A stretch of 64,000 nt of DNA from an uncultured Alphaproteobacteria bacterium (GCA_902613995.1 CACMJG010000004.1:62001-126000); one strand, 5' to 3'. Shown: positions 8,827 through 19,995, counted from the stretch's first letter. The notes: generated by a model not told the origin, from the letters alone. Made by a program: numbers and translations.

Positions 8827-9195
8827 CTAATGCGAATCTAAATCTTTTTTAATATCCTCATGGTCTCCAATTACAATATGATTTTTACTTTTTGTTACAA
8901 ATCTCTCAAGAAGTGGAATAAAGGCAAGAGGGATTAAACCGCCAATTACAATTCCTAAAATCATGCTTCTAATATGCGGATCAAGATAACTAGCAATTAC
9001 ATCAGCAATTATATGAGATAGTGCAGCTCCAAATATGCCAGCAACATAACCGTTAGAAATAATTTTTAGAAACCTATTTATACTGAAAGCTGAATAATAT
9101 CCAACCAACATAATACTTACATGCACAAATCCAAATATAAGGCCTCTTAGGTTTGCAGTAGTTTCACTGAATAAATTTTCTAACAAATGTTCCAT
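8827..9195 (-). CDS. Small membrane protein of unknown function
   Basis: 122 residues; I do not recognise the family. Three hydrophobic segments are visible (about 15-38, 48-70 and 78-98), followed by a charged C-terminal tail (KSKNHIVIGDHEDIKKDLDSH) likely to face the cytoplasm. Small residues (Gly, Ala) are frequent in the second segment (GYVAGIFGAALSH). It precedes the MarR regulator on the same strand. The coding frame looks real because the product is a regular membrane protein and the region is gene-dense; the function is unassigned. Confidence 0.6.
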   Translation of the reverse strand: MEHLLENLFSETTANLRGLIFGFVHVSIMLVGYYSAFSINRFLKIISNGYVAGIFGAALSHIIADVIASYLDPHIRSMILGIVIGGLIPLAFIPLLERFVTKSKNHIVIGDHEDIKKDLDSH

Positions 9196-9379
9196 TAACT
9201 CTATTTTTTAATACCAAATTAATAAGAGTATTTAACTAGTTTTACTTTTTTAAGTAAATTAATTTATTACTAAATGATAAATAAAATATTTAAGAAAGAA
9301 TATTTTACTCACCTGCTTTTAGGGGTAAAAAGCCAATTCAAAGCCAGTGAGAGCACAGAAATAAAAGGGTTATAATTCA

Positions 9380-9469
9380 TGGCGGAGAGAGAGGGATTCG
9401 AACCCTCGAAACAGTTTCCTGTTTACACGCTTTCCAAGCGTGCGCCTTCAGCCACTCGGCCACCTCTCC
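9380..9469 (-). tRNA. tRNA-Ser (anticodon GGA)
   Basis: The minus strand folds as a class II tRNA: acceptor GGAGAGG pairs with TCTCTCC, followed by G and an encoded CCA. The anticodon stem CACGC/GCGTG encloses loop TTGGAAA, giving anticodon GGA (reads UCC and UCU). A long variable arm (AAACAGGAAACTGTTT) and a GGTTCGAATCC T-loop region are typical of tRNA-Ser. It begins 2 bases after the lepA stop codon, so it may be processed from the lepA transcript. Confidence 0.97.
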
Positions 9470-9471
9470 AT

Positions 9472-11271
9472 TTAATTGTCTGAAGTTTTGAGAACATTTA
9501 TAAAAGCCGATTGAGGAATTTCTACTTTACCAAATTGCCTCATTCTCTTTTTTCCTTTTTTTTGCTTGTCCAGTAATTTATTTTTTCTTGTTACATCACC
9601 ACCATACAACTTTGCAGTTACATCTTTTCTATAACTATTAATTGTTTCTCTAGCTATTATTTTACCACCTATTGCAGCTTGAAGTGGAATTTTGAATTGT
9701 TGTCTAGGAATCAATTTGCATAATTTTTCGCAATACACTTTTCCTCTCGAAACTGACTTTGATCTATGACAAATAAAAGATAGGGCATCAACTGATTCAG
9801 AATTTACAAGAATTTGAACTCTGACTAAGTCACTTTCTGTGTATTCTTTAAACTCATAATCAAAGCTTGCATACCCGCTTGTAATTGATTTAAGTCTGTC
9901 ATAAAAATCAAAAACTACTTCCGAAAGAGGCAATAGGTACTCAATCATAGCTCTTTTCCCAACGTAACTAAGGTTTTTCTGTATTCCCCTTCTTTCTGTA
10001 CAAAGTTGTATCACTGATCCAAGATATTCATCTGGAAGCAAAATCGTTGCTTTAATAATCGGTTCAGATATTTTTTTTATTTTCATTATGTCAGGTAGTT
10101 CAGAAGGATTATGAATATCAAAAGTTTTTCCATCCGTTAGTTCGATCTTATATACCACTGACGGAGACGTTGTAATTAAGTTCAAGTCAAACTCTCTACT
10201 CAGTCTCTCCTGAATTATTTCTAAGTGCAACAAACCCAAGAATCCGCATCTAAAACCAAGACCAAGCGCAGCAGATGTTTCTGGTTCAAATGAAAAACTG
10301 GCGTCATTCAAACCAAGTTTTAAAAGACTATCTCTTAATAGATCGTAGTCGTCAGCATCAATGGGATACAAACCGCAAAATACAACTGGTCTACTAGGTT
10401 TAAATCCTGAAAGAGGTTGATCAGTAGGTTTTAATGAGTCTGTAATTGTGTCTCCAACTTTGCAGTCACTTACATGTTTAATGCCTGCTGTAATAAATCC
10501 TATTTCTCCTTTCTCTAAAACTTCGGTATATTTTATTTTTGGAGTAAAAAATCCACATTTCTCAACAATATATGAGGCTTGGGTCCCCATCATTTTAAGT
10601 TTCATTCCTTTTTTTAGTTGTCCAGCATGAACTCTCACTAGAATAATTACACCTAGATAAGGATCATACCAACTGTCAATTAACATTGCTAAAAGATTGG
10701 TATCCTCTACTGTTTTTGGGCAAGGAAGCCTTTCAACTATTGCTTCAAGGAGTTCATCTACCCCATTACCTGTTTTTGCAGAAACAAGAATAGCGTTTGA
10801 TGCATCCAAGCCTATTACATCTTCTATTTGTTTTTTTATTCTCTCTGGTTCAGAGGAAGGTAAATCTATTTTGTTCAAAACAGGAATTATTTCGTGGTTA
10901 TTTTCTATAGCCTGATAAACATTTGCTAAAGTTTGAGCTTCAACGCCTTGAGAAGAATCAACAACCAGAAGTGAGCCTTCACAAGATGCCAAAGATCTAC
11001 TCACCTCATAAGAAAAATCAACGTGACCAGGCGTATCCATTAAATTAAAGTTATAAATTTCTTTATTTTTTGCTTTATATTTGAGATAAACAGTTTGGGC
11101 TTTTATAGTAATTCCTCTCTCTCGCTCGATTTCCATTGAATCCAAAACTTGTTCTTTCATTTCTCTCTCAGGCAATCCTCCACACCTTTGAATTATTCTG
11201 TCAGCGAGGGTCGATTTTCCATGATCTATGTGTGCGATAATTGAAAAATTTCTTATTCTTTCAATTAACAT
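9472..11271 (-). CDS. lepA: Elongation factor 4 (LepA)
   Basis: 599 residues, full length. The GTPase motifs are present in order: [15 protein letters not shown] (P-loop), a RGITIKAQT switch region, [16 protein letters not shown] and [10 protein letters not shown]. The LepA-specific C-terminal domain has [10 protein letters not shown] and ends with the [19 protein letters not shown] stretch. EF4 binds ribosomes and acts in late translation or 30S assembly. The ATG overlaps the pheT stop by one base (TAATG), so it is the last protein gene of the infC-to-lepA run. Confidence 0.97.
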   Translation of the reverse strand: MLIERIRNFSIIAHIDHGKSTLADRIIQRCGGLPEREMKEQVLDSMEIERERGITIKAQTVYLKYKAKNKEIYNFNLMDTPGHVDFSYEVSRSLASCEGSLLVVDSSQGVEAQTLANVYQAIENNHEIIPVLNKIDLPSSEPERIKKQIEDVIGLDASNAILVSAKTGNGVDELLEAIVERLPCPKTVEDTNLLAMLIDSWYDPYLGVIILVRVHAGQLKKGMKLKMMGTQASYIVEKCGFFTPKIKYTEVLEKGEIGFITAGIKHVSDCKVGDTITDSLKPTDQPLSGFKPSRPVVFCGLYPIDADDYDLLRDSLLKLGLNDASFSFEPETSAALGLGFRCGFLGLLHLEIIQERLSREFDLNLITTSPSVVYKIELTDGKTFDIHNPSELPDIMKIKKISEPIIKATILLPDEYLGSVIQLCTERRGIQKNLSYVGKRAMIEYLLPLSEVVFDFYDRLKSITSGYASFDYEFKEYTESDLVRVQILVNSESVDALSFICHRSKSVSRGKVYCEKLCKLIPRQQFKIPLQAAIGGKIIARETINSYRKDVTAKLYGGDVTRKNKLLDKQKKGKKRMRQFGKVEIPQSAFINVLKTSDN

Positions 11272-13655
11272 TATCTTAACTTCGCATTAAATTGTGTCTT
11301 AGCTTGAGAAATTATTTTAGTGGATAACTCATTAATTTCATTTTCACTTAGAGTTTTTGAGTCCGATTGGATAATTACTTCCAAAGCAATTGCTCGCAAA
11401 TTTTCATTCTCATAATTATCAAAAACTTTTACATCTGAGATGATGTCTCTATCAATATTTTTAATATAATTAACAAGATCAATTGACTTAAGCTTTTTAT
11501 CCACTTCAAAAGAAAAGTCTCTTACTGAGTGTTGAAAATTAGATTCAAAGAATTTATTTTTTGTTTGAATTCTTTTTTTTATATTTTCTAAAATCTCTGA
11601 AACATATACCTCAAGAATAATAACCGTATTTTTAATCTTAAAACTTTTTGACACATTAGGATGAATCTCACCAAAACTAGCAATTTTTAATTCAGAAAAA
11701 TATACAGAACAACTTTTTCCTGGATGAAAAAAATTATTATTTTCGTTTTTAATTTTGATCTTATCTAAAGAGACTTTCAATAATCTAAGCAGACTTACCA
11801 AATCGGATTTTATATCAAAAACATCATAATTTCTGTTATTGGCAGTCCAATTTTTGTCTATTGCTTTACCCGACCTAATTATTGTTAGACGGTCTTTTTG
11901 CTCGCCTGGGAAAATACCAGTGAAAACTGGTCCTATTTCAAATATTGATATATTTTGGCGATCTTTATTATTATTTTTGTTTACAATATTTAATAGTCCG
12001 CCTAATAAAGTTTGTCTCAAACATGATAGTTCTTCACTGATAGGATTTTGAATTTCAATATTATCTGTATCTCCTGTTACATTTTCCTCCCATTTTTTAT
12101 TTGAAAAAGACCAAGAAATAATTTCCATGATATTTCGACTCACAAGAAGTTCTTTTATTTGTCTTTTTATTTTTTGAGATTCAGATGTAACACTCGCTTC
12201 ATTATTTTTTAAATCGAAAGCTTTGTTTGGTATCTTTTCGTAACCTAAAAGTCTTCCAACCTCCTCTACTAAGTCCTCTTTGATTTTTAAATCTTGTCTC
12301 CAAGAAGGTGGGATTATTAAGAATTTATCTTTTAAGTTTGTTATTTTACAACCTAATTTAACTAATTTTTCACAAATTGAATTTTCTTCTATTTCGTGAC
12401 CCAAAATCTTTTCAAAAAAATTCTTCTCAACACTTATTTTAGTAAAAGACTTGGTTAGGTTTGAATCAGAAACGATTGATCCAACTTTTCCCCCACAAAG
12501 TTTCAGTATCATCTCGGTTGACAGTTCAATTCCATCAAATGTAGATTCTGGGTCGATACCTCTTTCAAATCTATATCTTGCATCACTGATGATATTTAAT
12601 TTACGGCCTGTTGATGCAACATTTTCTGGCAAAAAATATGCAGACTCAATTAGAATATTTTTAGTATTTTCATCACAAGACGTATTCAATCCACCCATAA
12701 CACCGGCTAAACTTATTATTTTTTTTTCATCGCAAATTACAATCATATCTTTATCCAACGTATATTCTTTTTCGTCTAATCCAATAAATTTTTCACCTCT
12801 TGTTGAATTTCTTATAGTTATGTTTCCTTCAATTTTATCTAAGTCAAAAACGTGTAATGGTCTGCAATAATCAACCGTCAAATAATTTGTAACATCTACC
12901 AATGCAGATATAACTTTTAATCCTGAACCTGCAAATCGCTTGATTATCTTTTCTGGAGACTGGCAATTTTTTACATTCATCATTTGTCTCAATGAAAACT
13001 GAGGGCATGAATCAGATTTAAGTATATTATTAATTTTTATTGAACTTTCGAAATCATTTTCAATTTTTTTTATTTTTTTTGGTTTTAACTTGCCAAACCC
13101 AGCGGCACTTAGATCTCTTGCAATACCAAAAACACTTGCACAATCAACTCTATTCGGTGTTATAGCAATTTCAATTTCTATAATTTCATCATCTATATAT
13201 TTATTGAAATCTTCCCCAACTTTAGCGTTTTCATTTAATTCAATAATACCCTCTGATTCCTCAGATAAATTTAATTCTTCTTCAGAGCACAACATTCCTT
13301 GAGACTCAACTCCTCTAATCTTACTTTTTTTGATTTTAAATTGATCTTCTTTATTAGGTTTAACTATACATCCAACACTTGCAAGAACTGTTTTCATATT
13401 CTTTTTTACATTTGAAGCACCGCAAACAATTTTTAGAACTTCTTTTCCATTATTTACGTCGCAAATTTTCAATTTGTCTGCATTCGGATGTGAGTTGATT
13501 TCCACAACCTCTGAAACAATAAAGTTATTAAGATCATTTTTTGGATTTTTTACTTCTTCAACCTCAAGACCAATAGAAGTCAATTTTTGGCATAATGAAT
13601 CTATAGATGAATCAAACTCGAGATATTCTTTTAACCATGCTAACGTGAATCTCAC
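11271..13655 (-). CDS. pheT: Phenylalanine-tRNA ligase beta subunit
   Basis: 794 residues. Domain order matches bacterial PheT: N-terminal [14 protein letters not shown], an EMAP-type tRNA-binding domain (about 40-150, with [11 protein letters not shown]), the B3/B4 editing region, the B5 domain, a catalytic-like core ([10 protein letters not shown], then [15 protein letters not shown]) and a C-terminal ferredoxin-like anticodon-binding domain. With PheS it forms the alpha2-beta2 enzyme that charges tRNA-Phe and edits mischarged Tyr. It sits 1 base after pheS. Confidence 0.97.
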   Translation of the reverse strand: MRFTLAWLKEYLEFDSSIDSLCQKLTSIGLEVEEVKNPKNDLNNFIVSEVVEINSHPNADKLKICDVNNGKEVLKIVCGASNVKKNMKTVLASVGCIVKPNKEDQFKIKKSKIRGVESQGMLCSEEELNLSEESEGIIELNENAKVGEDFNKYIDDEIIEIEIAITPNRVDCASVFGIARDLSAAGFGKLKPKKIKKIENDFESSIKINNILKSDSCPQFSLRQMMNVKNCQSPEKIIKRFAGSGLKVISALVDVTNYLTVDYCRPLHVFDLDKIEGNITIRNSTRGEKFIGLDEKEYTLDKDMIVICDEKKIISLAGVMGGLNTSCDENTKNILIESAYFLPENVASTGRKLNIISDARYRFERGIDPESTFDGIELSTEMILKLCGGKVGSIVSDSNLTKSFTKISVEKNFFEKILGHEIEENSICEKLVKLGCKITNLKDKFLIIPPSWRQDLKIKEDLVEEVGRLLGYEKIPNKAFDLKNNEASVTSESQKIKRQIKELLVSRNIMEIISWSFSNKKWEENVTGDTDNIEIQNPISEELSCLRQTLLGGLLNIVNKNNNKDRQNISIFEIGPVFTGIFPGEQKDRLTIIRSGKAIDKNWTANNRNYDVFDIKSDLVSLLRLLKVSLDKIKIKNENNNFFHPGKSCSVYFSELKIASFGEIHPNVSKSFKIKNTVIILEVYVSEILENIKKRIQTKNKFFESNFQHSVRDFSFEVDKKLKSIDLVNYIKNIDRDIISDVKVFDNYENENLRAIALEVIIQSDSKTLSENEINELSTKIISQAKTQFNAKLR

Positions 13656-13656
13656 C

Positions 13657-14721
13657 TTACCTCCAACTCAAGTCAGTTTTTTCAAAAAAACTAAATCCAT
13701 AATGCTCTAACCACTTTAAATCACTATCAAAAAAATCTCGAAGATCAGGCATTCCATATTTTAGCATAGCAAGCCTTTCTATCCCCATCCCAAATGCAAA
13801 ACCAGTGACATCTTGTTTAACTCCTGACATTCTAAAAACTTCAGGGTGAACAAGACCACAACCTAAAATTTCCATCCACTTGTCACCCGCCCCAATAATG
13901 ATTTTCCCAGACTCCTTCTTAAAATTTATATCGACCTCCGCTGATGGCTCGGTGAATGGAAAATATGAAGGTCTAAATCTGAGTTTGAGATCATTTTTTT
14001 CAAAAAAAGTTTTACAAAAAGATTCTACGAACCATTTTAAATTTGCAAATGTTATACCCTTGTCTACCACTAAACCCTCAACTTGATGAAACATAGGCGT
14101 ATGTGTCATATCAGAATCACATCGATATGTTCTACCGGGTGCAAAGATTTTTAATGGAAGTTTATTTTTTTTTAGAGAACGAATTTGTACTGGCGAGGTA
14201 TGAGTTCTTAAGACGAATTTTTCATGAGTTTTACTTTTAATGTAGAATGTATCATGCATTTGTCTTGCTGGGTGATTTTCCGGAATATTCAGCGCCGAAA
14301 AATTATGAAAATCATCTTCGATATCTGGTCCCTCTTCATAGGATAAACCCATGTCACCTAAAATATTAACTATTTCGTTGGTAGTGTGACTTATTGGATG
14401 AACTTTTGCTTCAATAAAATTAACTTCACGAGCTGGCAATGATAAATCTATAAAATCATTCTCTAACTTTTTATTTATTTCTAAATTTTCAATCTGGTTT
14501 TTCTTTCTAGAAAAGCTAGAAAAGAAAAGATTTTTAAAACCATTTAACTTTTCACCCACACTTTTTTTCTCTTCAATAGACAATGTTGACAAAGATTTAA
14601 GTGCATTAGTAAAAGTACCATTTTTACCAAAATATTTAATTCTTACTTTTTCAAGCTTTTCACTTGCATTGGAATCTTCAACCTCTTTCAAGGCTGATTG
14701 AATTATTTCATCGTAATCCAT
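13657..14721 (-). CDS. pheS: Phenylalanine-tRNA ligase alpha subunit
   Basis: 354 residues. An N-terminal coiled-coil is followed by a class II synthetase core: HPISHTTNEIVNILGDMG, ARQMHDTFY, LRTHTSPVQIRSL (motif 2 area), FAPGRTYRCD, FHQVEGLVVD and GFAFGMGIERLAMLKYG (motif 3). It is the catalytic subunit that activates Phe. Downstream of rplT with 13 bases between, in the order infC-rpmI-rplT-pheS-pheT found in many bacteria. No attenuator-like leader was recognised in the short rplT-pheS gap. Confidence 0.97.
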   Translation of the reverse strand: MDYDEIIQSALKEVEDSNASEKLEKVRIKYFGKNGTFTNALKSLSTLSIEEKKSVGEKLNGFKNLFFSSFSRKKNQIENLEINKKLENDFIDLSLPAREVNFIEAKVHPISHTTNEIVNILGDMGLSYEEGPDIEDDFHNFSALNIPENHPARQMHDTFYIKSKTHEKFVLRTHTSPVQIRSLKKNKLPLKIFAPGRTYRCDSDMTHTPMFHQVEGLVVDKGITFANLKWFVESFCKTFFEKNDLKLRFRPSYFPFTEPSAEVDINFKKESGKIIIGAGDKWMEILGCGLVHPEVFRMSGVKQDVTGFAFGMGIERLAMLKYGMPDLRDFFDSDLKWLEHYGFSFFEKTDLSWR

Positions 14722-14734
14722 TTTTTGGGTTGCT

Positions 14735-15085
14735 TTAGGCAGCTTTTACTTTTGCTACTATCTCTCTAAACGATTCTGGTTCGAGGGCAGCAATGTCAGC
14801 TAAGACTTTTCTGTTAAAATTAAGATTAACTTTTTTCAATTTATTAATAAAAGTCGAGTATTTTATTCCATTTAATCTACACCCTGCGTTTATCCGCTGA
14901 ATCCAAAGTCTTCTAAACTCTCTTTTTTTTACTTTTCTATCTCTATAGGCATACTGTCCTGCTTTTTCAACAGCTTGGTTGGCCACTTTAAAAGTATTTT
15001 TTCTTCTTCCAAAATAACCTTTAGCCCTTTTTAAAATTTTTTTGTGTCTTGACCTTGTTACACTACCTGCTTTGACTCGTGACAT
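14735..15085 (-). CDS. rplT: 50S ribosomal protein L20
   Basis: 116 residues, basic. The sequence starts [19 protein letters not shown] and holds the L20 motifs [38 protein letters not shown] and [13 protein letters not shown]20 binds 23S rRNA early in 50S assembly and in some bacteria represses its own operon. It lies 5 bases after rpmI. Confidence 0.98.
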   Translation of the reverse strand: MSRVKAGSVTRSRHKKILKRAKGYFGRRKNTFKVANQAVEKAGQYAYRDRKVKKREFRRLWIQRINAGCRLNGIKYSTFINKLKKVNLNFNRKVLADIAALEPESFREIVAKVKAA

Positions 15086-15090
15086 TTAGA

Positions 15091-15294
15091 TTACCTTAGT
15101 TTCGCGTTAATATATTTCTTCACAATTTTTGTATCTTGTTTGGACATCACAGTTGGACCTCTTGACGACCTTTTCATGGTTTTAGTTCTTTTTGTTAGAT
15201 TATGTCTTTTTCCGCTTGCAAACATCAACACTTTACCAGTTGCAGTTACTTTGAATCTTTTTTTTGTACCACTTTTTGTTTTTATTTTAGGCAT
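15091..15294 (-). CDS. rpmI: 50S ribosomal protein L35
   Basis: 67 residues from the ATG at 15294 ([15 protein letters not shown]), the universal L35 start. An upstream in-frame ATG would add 19 residues, but that part is encoded by the tandem repeat and does not look like L35. The basic body ([23 protein letters not shown]) is typical. It is the second gene of infC-rpmI-rplT. Confidence 0.97.
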   Translation of the reverse strand: MPKIKTKSGTKKRFKVTATGKVLMFASGKRHNLTKRTKTMKRSSRGPTVMSKQDTKIVKKYINAKLR

Positions 15295-15312
15295 AATAAA
15301 ATTATTTATAGC

Positions 15313-15368
15313 GTTTTTTTTTGTCAACGCAAGGTCGTTTTTTTTTGTCAAAGCAAGGTCGTTTTTTT
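15313..15368 (-). repeat. 24-bp tandem repeat in the infC-rpmI spacer
   Basis: Two adjacent 24-base units (15313-15336 and 15337-15360) differ at one base (gtcaacgcaagg versus gtcaaagcaagg). Each begins with g and nine T. A partial third copy (g plus seven T) runs to 15368, next to the infC stop. On the transcribed strand each unit is nine A followed by CGACCTTGC(G/T)TTGAC. The repeat fills nearly all of the 78-base infC-rpmI gap. It is not a hairpin. It may be a slippage duplication, or it may add spacing before the rpmI ribosome site. Confidence 0.85.
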
Positions 15369-15372
15369 ATAG

Positions 15373-15906
15373 CTATCTCGGTGCTACAACCATAATCATA
15401 TGTTTGCCTTCGAGTGTTGGTACCTGCTCAATTTTTGCCAAGGGTTCTATCTGACTTTCTAATTTTTTAAGAACATCCATGCCTCTTTGATGATATGCCA
15501 TTTCCCTTCCTTTAAATCTTAACGTAATCTTGACTTTATCACCTTCATTTAAAAAACGTTGAATAGACTTTAGTTTTACAACATAGTCATGGTCCTCAAT
15601 GCCAGGTCTAAGTTTCACTTCTTTCACCTCAAAGGTTTTTTGTTTTTTTTTAGCTTCAGCCTGCTTTTTTTGTACCTGATACTTATATTTTCCGTAATCT
15701 ATAATTTTACAGACAGGAGGCGACGCGTTGGGTGAAACTTCAACAAGATCCAAGCCCTGTTCAAATGCAAGTTTTACTGCATCCTGAACATCATAAACTC
15801 CTAACATTTCGCCTTTTTCTGAGATTACTCTTACAGATTTAGATTTGATTCTTTCGTTGATAGCTGGACCTTGCAGCTTTGGAGAGTGAAGTCGACCTTT
15901 ATTCAT
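15373..15906 (-). CDS. infC: Translation initiation factor IF-3
   Basis: 177 residues. The N-domain (INERIKSKSVRVI, MLGVYDVQDAVKLA, DLVEVSPNASPPVCKIIDYGKYKYQ) and C-domain (EVKLRPGIEDHDYVVKLKSIQRFL, KVKITLRFKGREMAYHQRG) of IF-3 are both complete. It binds the 30S subunit and checks start codon and initiator tRNA. The frame starts at a normal ATG (15906), not the rare AUU common in infC genes, and I see no ribosome-binding site before it. A different, rarer start a few codons on cannot be excluded. Confidence 0.96.
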   Translation of the reverse strand: MNKGRLHSPKLQGPAINERIKSKSVRVISEKGEMLGVYDVQDAVKLAFEQGLDLVEVSPNASPPVCKIIDYGKYKYQVQKKQAEAKKKQKTFEVKEVKLRPGIEDHDYVVKLKSIQRFLNEGDKVKITLRFKGREMAYHQRGMDVLKKLESQIEPLAKIEQVPTLEGKHMIMVVAPR

Positions 15907-15981
15907 ATTTTACTAATTGCATATTTTCAAAAAATTCCTTTCATCCTGCAATTTACATTATTTCTTCAAAATATTCACACT

Positions 15982-17895
15982 TTAAGCAATTCTGCAAGAA
16001 ATTTTTATTTTTTTTATAAAGTCTTCAACACTCAGCACACCCTGATTTTTAGTTCCCAAAGTTCTTAGAACGACTTGCTTATTCTTAACTTCCTTGTCAC
16101 CGATAATACCAATAAAATTTATTTTTTGGTTTGAAAGCTCTCTTATTTTATAATTCAATTTCTCGTTTCTAATGTCTGTAATACACTTTATATTTATTTT
16201 TTTTAAGTCATTTGCTAATTTTTCTGCATAATTTATACAATTTGAATTAATTGTTGCTAGGGCAACTTGAATTGGACTTAACCATGCTGGAAGTCTGCCT
16301 GCGTAATTTTCAATCAAAATACCAATAAACCTCTCAAATGAACCAAGTATTGCTCTGTGTAACATCACAGGCCTATATTTTTTTCCATCTTCACCAATGT
16401 AAGAGGCATCCAATCTTTCTGGTAAGACAAAATCAACCTGAAGAGTTCCACACTGCCAATCTCTTCCAATTGCATCTCTCAAAACAAACTCGAGTTTTGG
16501 ACCATAAAAAGCCCCTTCCCCTGGATTGAGTTCATAGCTATACCCTGCCATTTCAACTGCATTTGTCAAGGATTTCTCAGCTCTATCCCAAACTTTATCG
16601 CTGCCCGCTCTATTAAACGGACGATCAGAAAACTTTATGACTACATCTTTAAAACCGAAATCTTCGTACACTTCCATCAATAGCTTGCAAAATTCTGACG
16701 TCTCCGAAATTATTTGTTCCTCAGTACAGAAAATATGAGCATCATCTTGAACAAATGATCTTAATCTCATTAAACCATGCAATGCACCTGACGGTTCGTT
16801 TCTATGACAACAACCAAATTCAGACATTCTTAGAGGTAGCTGCTTATAACTTTTTATACCTTGTCTGAATATTTGAACATGACAAGGACAGTTCATTGGC
16901 TTGATTGCTAAAGTCTTATCTTCAGATTCAGAGGTAAACATTTGTTCTCTAAATTTGTCCCAATGACCTGAGTCTTTCCATAAAGAACTTTCAACTAGCT
17001 GGGGAGTATTCACTTCTTTATATCCTGCTTTTTCAAGTTTCTTTCTAATATAAATCATTATATTTTGGTAAATTGTCCAACCTTTAGGATGCCAAAAAAC
17101 TGACCCAGCTGCTTGCTCTTGAAAATGAAAGAAGCCTAGTTCTTTTCCAAGTTTTCTGTGGTCTCTTTTTTCAGCTTCTTCTATTTGACTTAAATAATTT
17201 GCGAGATCTTTTTCATTTGTCCATGCAGTACCATAAATTCTTTGAAGCATTTCGTTTTTTGAGTCTCCTTTCCAGTAAGCACCAGAAAGTTTTGTCAGTT
17301 TAAATGGGCCAATAAACTTTAAACTTGGAAGATGTGGTCCTTTGCACAAATCAAAAAAATTCGAACCTTTCTGTTCATAAATTTGGAAATCTTTTTCTTG
17401 CTCTGACTCATCAATAATTTTTACCTTGTAAATTTCTTGTTTCGAGTCAAAAAGCTCTTTTACTTGCTTTTTGTCTTTATAAGATTTTTCAATTTGACTT
17501 CCTTTTTTTATGATATTATTCATTTCTTTTTCAATTTTAGGAAAATCGTCAATTGAAATTGGCTTTTCAAATAAAACATCGTAATAAAACCCATTTTCAA
17601 TTGTTGGACCAATTGCTAATTTAGCTTTTGGGTATATTGTTTTAATTGCTTTAGCAAGAACTTGTGCAGCTATCGTATGTCTCATAATCTCAAGACCTTC
17701 ATCAGACTCTTTAGTAATTATATTTATTTCAGCATCCTCAGTTATTATATCGCATAAATCTTTTTGTTTTCCATTAACAGAAATTGCTACTGCTTTCTTT
17801 AGTAAAGATTTGGAAATGCTCTCTGCTATAACATATCCATTGATTTCTTTTTCAAAATTCTGGGTTCTTCCATCCGGAAATAAAATTTTTGGCAT
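15982..17895 (-). CDS. thrS: Threonine-tRNA ligase
   Basis: 637 residues, full length. An N-terminal TGS domain (about 1-60) is followed by the editing domain ([13 protein letters not shown] as the first zinc-binding-like motif, later SGAYWKGDS), the class II core ([12 protein letters not shown] with the zinc Cys, [37 protein letters not shown]) and a C-terminal anticodon-binding domain. It charges tRNA-Thr and clears Ser-tRNA-Thr. It lies upstream of infC on the same strand, an order common in bacteria. Confidence 0.97.
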   Translation of the reverse strand: MPKILFPDGRTQNFEKEINGYVIAESISKSLLKKAVAISVNGKQKDLCDIITEDAEINIITKESDEGLEIMRHTIAAQVLAKAIKTIYPKAKLAIGPTIENGFYYDVLFEKPISIDDFPKIEKEMNNIIKKGSQIEKSYKDKKQVKELFDSKQEIYKVKIIDESEQEKDFQIYEQKGSNFFDLCKGPHLPSLKFIGPFKLTKLSGAYWKGDSKNEMLQRIYGTAWTNEKDLANYLSQIEEAEKRDHRKLGKELGFFHFQEQAAGSVFWHPKGWTIYQNIMIYIRKKLEKAGYKEVNTPQLVESSLWKDSGHWDKFREQMFTSESEDKTLAIKPMNCPCHVQIFRQGIKSYKQLPLRMSEFGCCHRNEPSGALHGLMRLRSFVQDDAHIFCTEEQIISETSEFCKLLMEVYEDFGFKDVVIKFSDRPFNRAGSDKVWDRAEKSLTNAVEMAGYSYELNPGEGAFYGPKLEFVLRDAIGRDWQCGTLQVDFVLPERLDASYIGEDGKKYRPVMLHRAILGSFERFIGILIENYAGRLPAWLSPIQVALATINSNCINYAEKLANDLKKINIKCITDIRNEKLNYKIRELSNQKINFIGIIGDKEVKNKQVVLRTLGTKNQGVLSVEDFIKKIKISCRIA

Positions 17896-17930
17896 ATACT
17901 TTTCTTATTTTGTTTAATGTTAACTTTTGA

Positions 17931-18869
17931 TCATAAACGTAAATTACTTTTTATATTGAAAATAATTTTTTTATAAAATTTATCATCATCATTTAAATAA
18001 ATAAAGGTTGAGACATTTTTTCCAACTGGTTTGCAAAGTTGTGGATCGGAAAATTGTGTGAACAATACCATAGTTTTTTTACCCCCCCTTGATATTAAGT
18101 GCATTGGGCCTGTGTCATTTCCAATAGATAATGATGATTTTAAAGATAATTTGCCAATATCAAAAAAATCAGTTTTGTTGCAACAATTTATTACATCGGG
18201 ATAAATAGATTCAATAAAGTTACAGACTTTAAAATCGTCTGCAGACCCAAGTATCAAAACTTTAAAACCAGATTTTAATAAAAAGTCTGTGATTTTCAAA
18301 AAGATTTCTTTTGGTATTCTTTTATTTAATCTTTTTTTTGAGCCACCAGGAACAATAATTACAAATTTAGTCTTTGGAACTCTAAATTTTGATTTGAATA
18401 ACCATTCGGTATCAATTTTTGATTGATAGTTTACTTCACTCATCTCAATCTGAGATTTTTGTCTTTCTAAAGTATGCATTTTATTTCTGTTCTTGTCCAA
18501 ATGAGGAATTTTTGCATATTTTCCAATACCGTTTGTGATAGCATTTGTTTTATAAAAAATCTTCAAATATGATGATGATCTTTTTGAGGTTTGAAGGTCA
18601 TACACAAAATCAAACTCATTAGGATCAATTACATTTTTTATTTTTAAAGAATCTAAGAAATAAAAAAAACTTCTTTTAATTGTAAAAATTTTTTCAAACC
18701 AATTCGAACTTAGAAGCAACTTGTTGTAAGGTTCTTCTGTTAAAAGAATCAGTTTACTTCTATTATGATGATTAAATATTGAATAGATTGCGTTTAACGA
18801 AAGGATAACATCGCCAAGTCCACCAAACTTAATGATTAAAATTTTTTTTTGTAGAGAGCAAATCTTCAT
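17931..18869 (-). CDS. Glycosyltransferase family 9 protein (heptosyltransferase-like)
   Basis: 312 residues. N-terminal ILIIKFGGLGDVILSLNAI and the C-terminal LSIGNDTGPMHLISRGGKKTMVLF with FSDPQLCKP are the GT9 signatures of ADP-heptose:LPS heptosyltransferases. The VIIVPGGSKKRLNKRIP donor-site stretch is in the expected middle position. It likely adds a sugar to the LPS core at the cytoplasmic face of the inner membrane. The exact acceptor is unknown. Its ATG lies 41 bases inside the preceding GT4 gene; no nearer ATG, GTG or TTG start is present. Confidence 0.85.
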   Translation of the reverse strand: MKICSLQKKILIIKFGGLGDVILSLNAIYSIFNHHNRSKLILLTEEPYNKLLLSSNWFEKIFTIKRSFFYFLDSLKIKNVIDPNEFDFVYDLQTSKRSSSYLKIFYKTNAITNGIGKYAKIPHLDKNRNKMHTLERQKSQIEMSEVNYQSKIDTEWLFKSKFRVPKTKFVIIVPGGSKKRLNKRIPKEIFLKITDFLLKSGFKVLILGSADDFKVCNFIESIYPDVINCCNKTDFFDIGKLSLKSSLSIGNDTGPMHLISRGGKKTMVLFTQFSDPQLCKPVGKNVSTFIYLNDDDKFYKKIIFNIKSNLRL

Positions 18870-19995
18870 AAACTGCTAAAGTTTTTTTTAACATATCATT
18901 CAATCTAAATTTTTCTTTAACTCTTCTTCTTGCAGAAACTCCAATCGAATCTTTTTTTTCTTGCGAAAGATTAAGAACGTCCAAAATTTTCTCAGCAAGT
19001 TGTTCTGGGTTTGATGGTTCCACCAACCAACCAGTTATATTATTTTCAATAATTTCTCGGGACCCTCCGTGATTTGATGAAATGATAGGTTTAGTCATAG
19101 AAGATGCTTCAGCACTTATCCTTCCGAAGGCCTCTGGTTCTGTAGAAGTAGATAATACTATGTCTGCAATTGAATAAACGGCAGGCATATCACCTAAATT
19201 TCCACAAAAAATAATTTTGTTTTCTAAATCATTTTTTTTTATTTTTTTTTTCAAAATTTTTGAAAATTTCTTTTTGCCATCTTCACTTCCTACAAATAAA
19301 ATTACAAAGTTTAACTCTGGTTCTCTCTGTTTTATAAGTTTAGCAGCATCCAAAGCAACTAAGTGACCTTTCCAAGAAGTAATTCTTGCAGGAAGTAAAA
19401 TTACATGAACATTTTCTGATAAAGTAAGTTTTGATAATAAATTCTCTTTTCTTAGTTGAGTCACAGCATTTAAGTCAAAATATTGTGTATCGATACCCCT
19501 ATTGATTTGAATAAGTTTCGATTTAGTCGATGGAAAGTTGAACCTAACATGATCATCTATAAATTTTGATATGGTTATTACCTTATCTCCTTCTGTCATG
19601 ACACTATTATATTTTTTTTTTGGATAAAAATTAGTTCCGGAATATGTTCCATGATATGTTGTAACAAGAGGAATTCTATGTTGCTTAACAATGTTATTGA
19701 AACAGAATGCAGGCCAACGGCTTCTTATATGGACAATATCAGGTTTAATTTCGGTTAATATTTTTCTTATTTTTTTTTTTAATATGAAGTAACTAAATAC
19801 TCCTTTTTTTTTAATATTAAGTTCGTGATGTTCTACTCCTCTATATTTATACTTTTCAGCCATCTCACCACCAGAAGATAGCAAAGACGATTGAAATCCA
19901 ACTTTTATTAATTCTTTTGCAATGTCAAGTGTTCCCCTTTCAACTCCTCCATTTATTTGGTCAAGAGAGGGTATTATTTGCAGAATTTTAGCCAT
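18829..19995 (-). CDS. Glycosyltransferase family 4 protein
   Basis: 388 residues. N-terminal IIPSLDQINGGVERGTLDIAKEL is the acceptor-side pattern of GT4 (GT-B fold). The C-terminal half has LPARITSWKGH and the EX7E donor motif STEPEAFGRISAEA followed by SNHGGSREII. It is probably involved in LPS or capsule sugar assembly because it sits with a GT9 enzyme and a sugar-epimerase-like SDR protein. Donor and acceptor are not predictable. The start overlaps the SDR gene by 8 bases. Confidence 0.88.
   Translation of the reverse strand: MAKILQIIPSLDQINGGVERGTLDIAKELIKVGFQSSLLSSGGEMAEKYKYRGVEHHELNIKKKGVFSYFILKKKIRKILTEIKPDIVHIRSRWPAFCFNNIVKQHRIPLVTTYHGTYSGTNFYPKKKYNSVMTEGDKVITISKFIDDHVRFNFPSTKSKLIQINRGIDTQYFDLNAVTQLRKENLLSKLTLSENVHVILLPARITSWKGHLVALDAAKLIKQREPELNFVILFVGSEDGKKKFSKILKKKIKKNDLENKIIFCGNLGDMPAVYSIADIVLSTSTEPEAFGRISAEASSMTKPIISSNHGGSREIIENNITGWLVEPSNPEQLAEKILDVLNLSQEKKDSIGVSARRRVKEKFRLNDMLKKTLAVYEDLLSTKKNFNH

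Noticed and set aside
9196..9379. Spacer between the membrane-protein gene and tRNA-Ser as a possible small RNA
   Set aside because: Only a direct TGGCTTT repeat was seen, with no stable hairpin or promoter pattern.
15373..15906. Rare AUU start for infC with IF-3 autocontrol
   Set aside because: A normal ATG begins the frame and a full IF-3 follows; no better AUU start could be shown.
16338..16529. 63-codon plus-strand frame opposite thrS
   Set aside because: It lies wholly inside thrS on the opposite strand and has no recognisable product; a shadow of codon bias.
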